Under the pieces are notes generated by a model. It ran no database searches. It was not told the DNA's origin and worked only from the letters and a program-made list of their open reading frames with translations. From CAWDPQ01 sp049642465 (lineage in GTDB: Bacteria; Acidobacteriota; Vicinamibacteria; Vicinamibacterales; 2-12-FULL-66-21), in the NCBI GenBank assembly GCA_049642465.1, contig JBAROV010000003.1:1-5216 (forward strand): a stretch of 5,216 nt of DNA, in the 5' to 3' direction. The position numbers and the translations under genes are program-made. The stretch's first letter is position 1. Each line of letters begins with the position of its first letter. This document shows positions 1-5,216 of the stretch, one piece after another.

Positions 1-109
1 ACTCCAGGTTGCTCAGCGCCTCACGATGGCGAGGGGTGAGGTACAAATAGCGCGGGTTCGGTGTCAACTCGAATGGCAGCTCGCGAAGACCGTAGAATCG
101 TTGATACAT
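1..109 (-). CDS. ExeA/GspA-like AAA ATPase, N-terminal fragment (XrtA/PEP-CTERM-associated type)
   Basis: The first 36 codons of a gene that leaves the window at position 1. Translation from the ATG at 109 begins MYQRFYGLRELPFELTPNPR and continues YLYLTPRHREALSNLE. The pattern FYGLRE-PF-LTP-PRYLYLTP-HREAL is the characteristic N-terminus of ExeA/GspA-like AAA ATPases, including the secretion-type ATPases of exosortase (XrtA/PEP-CTERM) EPS loci. The Walker motifs would lie beyond the edge and cannot be seen. The start is supported by AAGGA at 123-119, 9 nt upstream, overlapping the TAA of the chain-length gene; the intergenic gap is 12 bp. The role in EPS assembly or export is inferred from family and context. 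Assignment to the ExeA-like group is fairly sure; the XrtA subfamily is less so. Confidence 0.8.
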   Translation of the reverse strand, partial: MYQRFYGLRELPFELTPNPRYLYLTPRHREALSNLE

Positions 110-118
110 AGGTTGCAG

Positions 119-123
119 TCCTT
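119..123 (-). promoter_or_regulatory. Ribosome binding site of the ExeA-like ATPase gene
   Basis: AAGGA in minus-strand sense, 9 nt before the ATG at 109. It overlaps the TAA stop of the chain-length gene (124-122), consistent with coupled translation of the two genes. Confidence 0.6.
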
Positions 124-1699
124 AGAACTGCAGCTTCCAGACGACGGCCGCCGCGGACACGATGAGCACGAGTGTTGCGGTGCAGGCCATCACGAGTTTC
201 CGCTTCCGCCGCCGTTGATTCTGCCGACGATCACTTTCCGAGATCATGACAGGCACGAGCGCCAATACCGGCAGCGTCAGGACCCGCAGGACGTCTTCTT
301 CGCTCTTGAAGCTCGAATCGCGGGTTTCGAGGAAACCAACAAACGCCAACCCCAGCGCCAATCCGCCAATCGCACCGCCAGCAAGCGCCATCAGGCGTTT
401 GTTCTGGTTGTACGGCCTCTCGGGCAACGAGGCGGGGTCGAGAACCTTGAACTGTTCGCCAATCTGTCGACGTTCCAGATTGGCCGCCAGCTTCGAGTCC
501 TCCCGCTTCTTGAGCAGGCTCGAGTAGGTCTCTTGGAGCGTTGCGTAGTCTCGCATCAACTCGACCAGGTCTGATTCGCGCGACGGAACAACGTCGACCT
601 TCGCCTGATAGCTGGCAATCACGTTCTTCAGGCGCACTTCTTCAGCGAGTCCTGATGACACTTGGTGGTCGATCACGTCGATATCGGCCTGCAGATCGCG
701 AACACGCTTTTGCCGCGCGGCCTCAGCAGCGGAAAGTGGCTTATCTGCCGAGGCCGTCGGTGGCTTCTTCGCCTCTGCATCTGCCTTCACCTGCAGTTCA
801 GCAATGGTCCGCTGCAGTGATTTCACGTCGGGATGATCCGGGGTATACCGCAGTCGGTACTGCTCTAGTCGAGCTTCCGCGTTCTCGAGTTGCTGTGCGG
901 CCGTGGGGGCAACACCATCAGGACTCGCAGGCGTTACGCCAGGCTGAATGACGGCGATTGGAAGCGTTTGCGCATCGACAAGTTGTCGTTCGAGTAACAG
1001 CCGGCGTTCGCGGGCGCGGTTAATGGACTCGCTGACCGCTTGCAACTGCAGCTGGGCGTTCTGGATCGCCTGCAAATTGCTTTGTAGCTGTGACGGTAGC
1101 TGTCCGGTGTGGGCGCGCCGGTACTCTTCCAGTTTCTTCTCGTGCTCGATGAGACGCCGCTTCGCGTCCTCCAGCTGTGATTCGAGAAACTGGTTCGTGC
1201 TCTCGGCCAGATTCTCGCGATCGCGCAGATTCTCCTCGATGTAAAGCGACGCAAGCCGTTCAGTGACTTTCTGCGCCGTCTTGGGCTCCCGGCTTACGTA
1301 ACTCACCCTGAAGGAGGTCGCTTCCTTGCCGTCAACCGACGGCTTGATGTCTCCCCGCATCCGCTGAACGACATCCTCCATGATGCCGTTCGCACGCATC
1401 TCCTTGTAGAGATCGAAGTCGAGGATGATCCGCTCGAGCCTCGAGCGGCTCAGAATTTGATCGCTGATCGACGTGAGGCGATCCTGAACCGTGGCGGTGA
1501 TCGTGGACTTCACATACGCGTCGGGAACGCGCTGTGGCACGACCATGATCAGCGTTTCGGACCGATAGAGCTTCGGCATCTTCCGAAACACCACGACGCC
1601 GGCGACCGAGCCAACGACTAATGGCAGAACGATCAGCCACTTGCGCCGCAGCAGGATGCGAACAATCTCTTCGGGCGTGTACTTCTTTCCTGGCAGCAC
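122..1699 (-). CDS. GumC/Wzz-family polysaccharide chain-length determinant (XrtA-type, no kinase domain)
   Basis: A 525-aa inner-membrane polysaccharide co-polymerase expected to set polymer length and link synthesis to export. A short cytosolic N-terminus (YTPEEIVRILLRRKW) leads into TM1 at about 21-38. A Wzz-type periplasmic domain follows, then long Gln/Glu/Arg-rich coiled coils at about 157-243 and 268-310, with the GumC-family motif YTPDHPDV at 285-292. A GNVR-like segment at about 385-435 ends in the Pro-rich DPASLPERPYNQNKR, just before TM2 at 436-457. After TM2 come a LPVLALVPV segment (476-484), a very basic stretch (RRQNQRRRKRK, about 491-501) and a third hydrophobic segment (502-521) ending four residues before the stop. 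There is no C-terminal Walker A tyrosine kinase. The C-terminal extra TM resembles the XrtA-associated chain-length family. The GTG start is chosen because AAAGG lies at 1710-1706, 6 nt upstream, and the start is 3 nt after the barrel gene's TAA. Confidence 0.9.
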   Translation of the reverse strand: MLPGKKYTPEEIVRILLRRKWLIVLPLVVGSVAGVVVFRKMPKLYRSETLIMVVPQRVPDAYVKSTITATVQDRLTSISDQILSRSRLERIILDFDLYKEMRANGIMEDVVQRMRGDIKPSVDGKEATSFRVSYVSREPKTAQKVTERLASLYIEENLRDRENLAESTNQFLESQLEDAKRRLIEHEKKLEEYRRAHTGQLPSQLQSNLQAIQNAQLQLQAVSESINRARERRLLLERQLVDAQTLPIAVIQPGVTPASPDGVAPTAAQQLENAEARLEQYRLRYTPDHPDVKSLQRTIAELQVKADAEAKKPPTASADKPLSAAEAARQKRVRDLQADIDVIDHQVSSGLAEEVRLKNVIASYQAKVDVVPSRESDLVELMRDYATLQETYSSLLKKREDSKLAANLERRQIGEQFKVLDPASLPERPYNQNKRLMALAGGAIGGLALGLAFVGFLETRDSSFKSEEDVLRVLTLPVLALVPVMISESDRRQNQRRRKRKLVMACTATLVLIVSAAAVVWKLQF

Positions 1700-1702
1700 G
1701 GC

Positions 1703-3043
1703 TTACCTTTGCACGACGGGTAGCCACAACATGAAGCCGGCACGAACCGCGTTTCGCTCCAATCGGGGAGCCATACCGCCAGCCAGTTGCGTGTTCCCGC
1801 CGAAATCGTAGAAGTAGTAGAGATATTGAACGTAAGTAGCCAGCGTACGGTTCAACGCGTAGCGAACCCGCACATCACCGTTGTAACTGTCGAACGCGGA
1901 CGTGCCTTGAAATACAGATTCGCCGTTCGAATACGCTCCCGAGATCGTCAGATCGAGACGACGGGTGATCGCGCCGTCGATGCTCGCCGTGACACCGTCC
2001 GTGAAAACTGGCTCCGTGAGAGCGGGCACGTATTCCATACCGCGACGGTACAGTGCCCGCGTCTGCCAACCCTGCGAGAACTGGTAACCCGCGGACAGTT
2101 GACCATCGACCAAATAGCGGCGGCCAGTCGCCGAAAGAAGCAATGACGCCGACGGCGGCAGTTCCACGGCAGAAGACCCCAGGCGCAGCCCGAAGAATGC
2201 ACGCCGCGTCGCCGAGAGCGGCCGGTTATGATCGAAGCTGACCTCGACGCCGTGCTCTGTCGTGGAGTCCGGCACAAACCCCACATCGCCAGTCCTGAAC
2301 CGGTAGCCCAGACTCACCACAGTGTTCCGCTTCACGTTACGCGAGAAATGCCCGCGGAAACTCGCCACCCGAAGGTCTCGATGCGTGTCGCTCTCGTGCA
2401 GATAATCGGTGTAGCTGTAATCGCCGGACAGCGACAGCTTGTTTCGGCGCGTGAGACTGTGGGACAACCCGAGCGACGTGCTGTATGAGTACGTGTCCTG
2501 CGTTTGCACCGCATACTCAGGCGCCGCCGGTACGCCGTCGCCCGGATCAACAGTCGAGTCGCTGGGGAACAATCCGTAAAGATACGAGGGTGAATACGCT
2601 GCCGATTGATTGACGAGTAGGGATGTTTTTTGAGACAGGCGCGCATTGAAACCGATGCCAATCGAGTGGCTTAGATTCCGGGTGGCGCTCAGGTCGTTGT
2701 AGTACGCCAGCGCTGATGCGCTGTTCACCGCGAACTGCCCGCTCGCGCCGCGCCACGCGTAGCTCCCATTCGCCACGACCATGGTCTGCAGCCCGCCGGC
2801 CTGACCGGCGGACGGATCGACGAGGCTGCCTAATTGCGGAGACGTGTCGTCGTTGTAGCCCTCGGCCAGCGACACCGTGAAACTGAGCGACTGTCTCGAA
2901 TCCGAACCAGCACCCCTGCCGCCGAAAAGCCCGCCGTAGGGACGCGACGAGCCCGTTTCCGTCGCCTGAGCCCCTGCGGGTCTGCCGCCGGCGCCGATCA
3001 GAGCGAGCGCAAGCGCGCCGGTGAGCAAGGAATGCTGCGTCAC
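1703..3043 (-). CDS. Outer-membrane beta-barrel protein, probable EPS export porin
   Basis: A 446-aa protein with a likely Sec signal peptide: hydrophobic core LLTGALALALIGAG, probable cleavage after AQA at residue 27. The n-region has no Lys/Arg, which is slightly unusual. A Gly/Ser-rich linker (about 30-50) precedes a body made almost entirely of alternating polar/aromatic strands separated by turns; about 18 strands can be counted by eye, for example NKLSLSGDYSYTDY and YVQYLYYFYDF. The end (AVRAGFMLWLPVVQR) looks like a last barrel strand, although the terminal residue is not aromatic. No enzymatic motif is visible. The GTG start overlaps the OPX stop as GTGA (3043-3040), so translation is probably coupled; no strong Shine-Dalgarno is present. 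Barrels in this position occur in XrtA/PEP-CTERM EPS loci and beside short OPX proteins in Myxococcus (Wzp type). Barrel nature is confident; the pore role is inferred. Confidence 0.85.
   Translation of the reverse strand: MTQHSLLTGALALALIGAGGRPAGAQATETGSSRPYGGLFGGRGAGSDSRQSLSFTVSLAEGYNDDTSPQLGSLVDPSAGQAGGLQTMVVANGSYAWRGASGQFAVNSASALAYYNDLSATRNLSHSIGIGFNARLSQKTSLLVNQSAAYSPSYLYGLFPSDSTVDPGDGVPAAPEYAVQTQDTYSYSTSLGLSHSLTRRNKLSLSGDYSYTDYLHESDTHRDLRVASFRGHFSRNVKRNTVVSLGYRFRTGDVGFVPDSTTEHGVEVSFDHNRPLSATRRAFFGLRLGSSAVELPPSASLLLSATGRRYLVDGQLSAGYQFSQGWQTRALYRRGMEYVPALTEPVFTDGVTASIDGAITRRLDLTISGAYSNGESVFQGTSAFDSYNGDVRVRYALNRTLATYVQYLYYFYDFGGNTQLAGGMAPRLERNAVRAGFMLWLPVVQR
1706..1710 (-). promoter_or_regulatory. 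Ribosome binding site of the chain-length gene, inside the end of the barrel gene
   Basis: AAAGG in minus-strand sense, 6 nt before the GTG at 1699. The spacer contains the TAA of the barrel gene, so ribosomes ending that gene sit on this site. It decides the GTG start, which otherwise lacks a nearby ATG. Confidence 0.65.
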
Positions 3044-3681
3044 TTGACCACGACCGTATCGCCGGGCTTGAGCATGATGTTCTGTTCGGTCTTCTTGCCC
3101 TTCACGACATCCTTGTAATTGAACTTGAACCGCCGCTCTTTGCCGTTCTCCATCCGCACGATGGTGATGTTCTCTTTGTCCGCGTACTCGAGCAGACCAC
3201 CAACGGTAGCGATCAGCTGAAGCACGTTCATCTCACCGATGAGCGGAACTGTGCCCGGTTTCGCGACTTCACCAAGCACGTACACCTTGCGGCTGCGAAT
3301 CTCCTTGATGATCACCGTCGCGGTTGGATCGGCGATGTACTTCGTCGCCGCTTTCACAAGAACATCAGCCAGCTGTTCGGGCGTGTAACCAGCAGCCTGG
3401 ACATCGTTCAAGAGCGGCACGGAAATCTTTCCATCAGGGCGAACCACCACCTCGGCCGAGAGCTCCTTGTCGCGCCAGAAGACCACCGACAACACATCTT
3501 CCGGTCCGATTACGTATCCGACGGGGAGCGGCACTCCTGCCGGCGCGACCGGCTTTCCATTGGCCGGCGCTTGTGGCGCCGCGACAACAGGCTTCTGCGT
3601 GGCGACCTGGGCCATTGCAGATGCCGCGAACGAGAGGGTGCAACCAATCACGATCGACGAACGAACGAAGAGCGATTTCAT
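3040..3681 (-). CDS. Polysaccharide biosynthesis/export (OPX, Wza/GumB-like) protein, short form
   Basis: A 213-aa periplasmic polysaccharide export protein. Residues 1-24 form a signal peptide (basic MKSLFVR, hydrophobic core, AMA then Q25). A Pro/Ala-rich linker (about 28-53) follows. The Poly_export domain runs from about 55 to 128 with hallmark GYVIGPEDVLSVVFW, VRPDGKISVPLL and GYTPEQLA. An SLBB-type domain covers about 131-185 (RKVYVLGEVAKPGTVPL, then VLQLIATVGGL), and the chain ends in LKPGDTVVVK. Members normally multimerise into a ring that conducts polymer across the periplasm. Unlike Wza, it has a single SLBB-like unit and stops without a C-terminal amphipathic helix, so it probably cannot span the outer membrane alone. 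The Shine-Dalgarno before the ATG is weak, but this start gives a proper signal peptide. It lies 55 bp after the sigma-54 activator and overlaps the barrel gene by 4 nt. Confidence 0.93.
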   Translation of the reverse strand: MKSLFVRSSIVIGCTLSFAASAMAQVATQKPVVAAPQAPANGKPVAPAGVPLPVGYVIGPEDVLSVVFWRDKELSAEVVVRPDGKISVPLLNDVQAAGYTPEQLADVLVKAATKYIADPTATVIIKEIRSRKVYVLGEVAKPGTVPLIGEMNVLQLIATVGGLLEYADKENITIVRMENGKERRFKFNYKDVVKGKKTEQNIMLKPGDTVVVK

Positions 3682-3736
3682 GGGATCAAATCTCGTATTG
3701 CTTCGGTCTCAGGCGACGCGCAGCTGACGCCGCGCG
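3682..3736 (-). other. Intergenic gap between the sigma-54 activator and the OPX gene
   Basis: This 55-bp gap is GC-rich near the activator stop and more AT-rich near the OPX ATG. It could hold a promoter or the OPX leader, but no convincing -35/-10 pair, sigma-54 -24/-12 element or terminator is visible. The OPX Shine-Dalgarno is weak (GAG in ACGAGATTTGATCCC). Confidence 0.4.
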
Positions 3737-4810
3737 CTACTGGCGATATTCCTTGAAGGGCAACTGACAGTCGTGCTTCCTCAGGAAATTGAGGAACCGC
3801 TTGTAGTCGCGCGACTCCATGTTGAAAATCTTCGCCACAATCTTGTAGTTCCCGCGCGCGTCCTCGAGCCCCTTTCGCACCAGGTCGCGCACGTTGCCAC
3901 GCGTGATTTCACGCTGCATGTAGAGCGGATAGACGACCGTCCAGAACGACTCGCGCTCTTCGACCAGCTTCTTGTAGAGGTCGTCTGCCACAGTTCGACG
4001 CCGTTCGCGCTTCGGACGGAGACCGACGCCTTGCTGCTGCACGCGAATTTCCATCGGCAGATCGTCGGGGGCCACGGTCTCGTTGCGGCCCGTGACGACG
4101 AGGCGCTCGATCACGTTCTCGAGCTCTCGGACGTTGCCTGGCCACGAGTACGCGGCCAGCAGTTCGATCGCCTCCGGGGCGATGTGGTGCACCGGTGTGC
4201 CGTTGTTGCGGGTGAACTGGGTGAGAAAGTGCCCAACCAGATCCGGAATATCTTCACGACGCTCGCGGAGCGGTGGCACCGTGAGGTGAATGACATTCAA
4301 CCGATAGAACAGATCCTCCCGGAACGTGCCTTCCGTGATCATGTCGCGCAGGTTGCGGTTGGTCGCGGCGATGACGCGGACACTCACCCGGCCGGCGGCG
4401 CGGTCGGCGCCCACCTTCTGCAGTTCGCCCGTTTCCATGAAGCGGAGCAGCAGGCCCTGCATGCGCAGCGTCATCTCGCCGATTTCGTCGAGGAAGATGG
4501 TGCCGCCATCCGCCATTTCGAGCTTGCCCTGCTTGTCGCGATAGGCACCGGTGAAACTGCCCTTCACGTGACCGAAGAGCTCGGACTCGAGGAGCGTCTC
4601 AGGCAGGCCGGCGCAGTTGACCGCGACCATGGGTCGCTGCGCGCGTGGACTGCGCTGATGAATGGCGTGCGCCACCAGCTCCTTGCCGACACCGCTCTCC
4701 CCCGTCACGAGGACCTTCGCGTCGGAGCGTGCGATGCGGTCGATTTCCTGAGACAACTCGGCAATCGCCGCGCTGGTGCCGATTAACTGCCCCGATCCCT
4801 GGCGTCTCAT
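3737..4810 (-). CDS. Sigma-54-dependent transcriptional activator (AAA+), lacking an N-terminal sensor domain
   Basis: A 357-aa bacterial enhancer-binding protein that would use ATP hydrolysis to open sigma-54 RNA polymerase promoters. The AAA+ domain begins almost at once (LIGTSAAI, 9-16). Walker A is GESGVGKE (37-44). The sigma-54-contacting loop is GSFTGA (84-89), a variant of GAFTGA. Walker B is GGTIFLDE (102-109), sensor I AATN (148-151), the Arg-finger region FREDLFYRLN (163-172) and sensor II WPGNVRELEN (224-233). All catalytic elements are present. No receiver, GAF or PAS domain precedes it. The C-terminal ~100 residues are not a textbook Fis helix-turn-helix; they end in a segment with GNYKIVAKIFNM and RDYKRFLNFLRKHDC, plausibly a divergent DNA-binding domain, seen by recollection in other sensor-less activators. 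The ATG start has AAGGA at 4821-4817 with a 6-nt spacer. It may control this EPS operon, but no target site was identified. Confidence 0.93.
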   Translation of the reverse strand: MRRQGSGQLIGTSAAIAELSQEIDRIARSDAKVLVTGESGVGKELVAHAIHQRSPRAQRPMVAVNCAGLPETLLESELFGHVKGSFTGAYRDKQGKLEMADGGTIFLDEIGEMTLRMQGLLLRFMETGELQKVGADRAAGRVSVRVIAATNRNLRDMITEGTFREDLFYRLNVIHLTVPPLRERREDIPDLVGHFLTQFTRNNGTPVHHIAPEAIELLAAYSWPGNVRELENVIERLVVTGRNETVAPDDLPMEIRVQQQGVGLRPKRERRRTVADDLYKKLVEERESFWTVVYPLYMQREITRGNVRDLVRKGLEDARGNYKIVAKIFNMESRDYKRFLNFLRKHDCQLPFKEYRQ

Positions 4811-4816
4811 ATTCGT

Positions 4817-4821
4817 TCCTT
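4817..4821 (-). promoter_or_regulatory. Ribosome binding site of the sigma-54 activator gene
   Basis: AAGGA in minus-strand sense, 6 nt before the ATG at 4810. It is the strongest Shine-Dalgarno in the window and fixes the start of the activator without any N-terminal sensor domain. It lies just downstream of the palindrome at 4832-4851, so the hairpin does not directly mask it. Confidence 0.7.
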
Positions 4822-4831
4822 CTTACGCTTC

Positions 4832-4851
4832 CGCGGGGCTACAGCCCCGCG
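4832..4851. repeat. GC-rich perfect palindrome, possible REP-like dispersed element or RNA hairpin
   Basis: CGCGGGGCT at 4832-4840 and its exact reverse complement at 4843-4851 form a 9-bp inverted repeat with a 2-nt centre; in RNA a stem of about 8 bp with a 4-nt loop is more realistic. A 7-bp direct repeat GCTACAG (4838-4844 and 4851-4857) overlaps it. It occupies most of the 49-bp gap between the PilZ and sigma-54 genes. No T-run follows on the minus strand, so it is not a typical intrinsic terminator; it could protect mRNA ends, dampen readthrough, or be a dispersed palindromic repeat. Similar GCGGGGC-TACA-GCCCCGC units are recalled from acidobacterial intergenic regions, which needs a genome search. 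The palindrome is directly seen; its function is unknown. Confidence 0.75.
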
Positions 4852-4859
4852 CTACAGGC

Positions 4860-5195
4860 TTACGTCGTCGCCTTCTTCAGAAACGCTTCCAAACTCTTTC
4901 GACTCTCATCGTCCATGCCGAGAAACACGGTGCCAAGTTGGGCGCCTTCGTTCCGCGGCAGCGACACGGTTCGCTGAACCTTCAACGTCGGCGAAAACCG
5001 GGTCGACGTCAGCACCGCTTTGAGCTGCCCGGCGGAATCAACCGGCAGCGTCGCGTCCGTTGCCAGGAGAGCGCCCGTGGCGCTGATGTCCACCAGCCTC
5101 ACCTTCGCGCGCATCTCGAAGCCGCAATCCACTCGCGCCTCAACGTTGACGCGTGGCCCTCGTCGCCGTTCGTGTCCATCCCAACCAGGTGTCAT
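4860..5195 (-). CDS. PilZ-domain protein, putative c-di-GMP receptor
   Basis: A 111-aa single-domain cytosolic protein. The PilZ signature is complete: RxxxR at R11-R15 within ERRRGPR, then D-x-S-x-x-G at 36-41 (DISATG), followed by a beta-rich body (LKAVL, LKVQRTVSL) and a C-terminal helix (DDESRKSLEAFLKKA). These two motifs bind c-di-GMP in PilZ proteins, which typically regulate EPS synthesis, motility or transcription. There is no transmembrane segment or output domain, so it probably acts through a partner. The ATG start is the first Met before the RxxxR motif; a modest GAGG lies at 5210-5207, 11 nt upstream. The codons just upstream remain open in frame to the window edge (GYEALAI), so a longer N-terminus cannot be excluded. 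It precedes the sigma-54 activator by 49 bp, probably the same transcript. Its partner is unknown. Confidence 0.85.
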   Translation of the reverse strand: MTPGWDGHERRRGPRVNVEARVDCGFEMRAKVRLVDISATGALLATDATLPVDSAGQLKAVLTSTRFSPTLKVQRTVSLPRNEGAQLGTVFLGMDDESRKSLEAFLKKATT

Positions 5196-5216
5196 GATCG
5201 CCAGTGCCTCATAGCC
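5192..5216 (-). other. Possible 3' end of an upstream minus-strand gene overlapping the PilZ start
   Basis: In minus-strand sense the PilZ ATG forms ATGA, giving a TGA stop at 5194-5192 in another frame. That frame is open to the window edge (AMRHWRS then stop), as expected if an upstream gene ends with a 4-nt overlap. Only seven codons are visible and no family can be recognised; the overlap may be coincidental. Confidence 0.2.

Noticed and set aside
26..574. A 182-codon plus-strand open frame at the left end
   Set aside because: It is antisense to the ATPase start and the C-terminus of the chain-length protein, both supported by family motifs, and its Arg/Gln/His-rich translation resembles no protein.
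3640..3650. Lipobox (VIGC) in the OPX signal peptide
   Set aside because: Only about six residues separate Arg7 from the Cys, too short for a normal h-region, and a good signal peptidase I site follows at residue 24.
3690..3725. Possible sigma-54 -24/-12 promoter before the OPX gene
   Set aside because: A GG-N10-GC spacing exists in minus-strand sense (CGGCGTCAGCTGCGC), but it lacks the TGGCAC and TTGC context and such spacing is common in GC-rich DNA.
3773..4786. A 337-codon plus-strand open frame antisense to the sigma-54 activator
   Set aside because: It lies wholly within a gene with all AAA+ motifs intact, and its translation is His/Arg/Val-rich with no recognisable family; it is a by-product of GC-rich codon use.
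4829..4859. Intrinsic terminator after the PilZ gene
   Set aside because: The hairpin is strong but is followed on the minus strand by GAAGCGTAAGAAGG, with no U-tract, and the next gene's ribosome binding site follows at once.

Overview
The window is a compact, moderately GC-rich block from a bacterial genome, with every recognisable gene on the minus strand, so transcription runs from position 5216 towards 1. It looks like the core of an exopolysaccharide (EPS) export locus of the XrtA/PEP-CTERM (exosortase-associated) or general Wzx/Wzy type. The family mix suggests a Gram-negative, perhaps an Acidobacteriota (Vicinamibacteria-like) or Myxococcota member: a short OPX protein, a beta-barrel, a GumC-like protein without kinase, an ExeA-like ATPase, and a sensor-less sigma-54 activator. 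The lineage is inferred from resemblance and was not tested.

Layout in transcription order: a small PilZ-domain protein (5195-4860); a 49-bp gap with a GC-rich palindrome (4851-4832); a sigma-54 AAA+ activator with no N-terminal sensory domain (4810-3737); a 55-bp gap; a short secreted polysaccharide export (OPX/Wza-like) protein (3681-3040); an outer-membrane beta-barrel whose GTG start overlaps the OPX stop by 4 nt (3043-1703); a GumC/Wzz chain-length protein with a GTG start 3 nt after the barrel stop (1699-122); and the first 36 codons of an ExeA-like AAA ATPase (109 to the window edge). The last four genes are packed as a translationally coupled operon.

Proposed joint function: the inner-membrane GumC-like protein controls polymer length and spans the periplasm, the OPX protein forms the periplasmic conduit, and the beta-barrel supplies the outer-membrane pore that this short OPX appears unable to make alone. 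The PilZ protein (c-di-GMP) and the sigma-54 activator are likely regulators of EPS production. The most notable points are the apparent split export channel, the activator with an atypical C-terminal domain, and the palindromic element between the two regulators. No rRNA, tRNA, CRISPR array or transposase was seen, and no gap between genes exceeds 60 bp.
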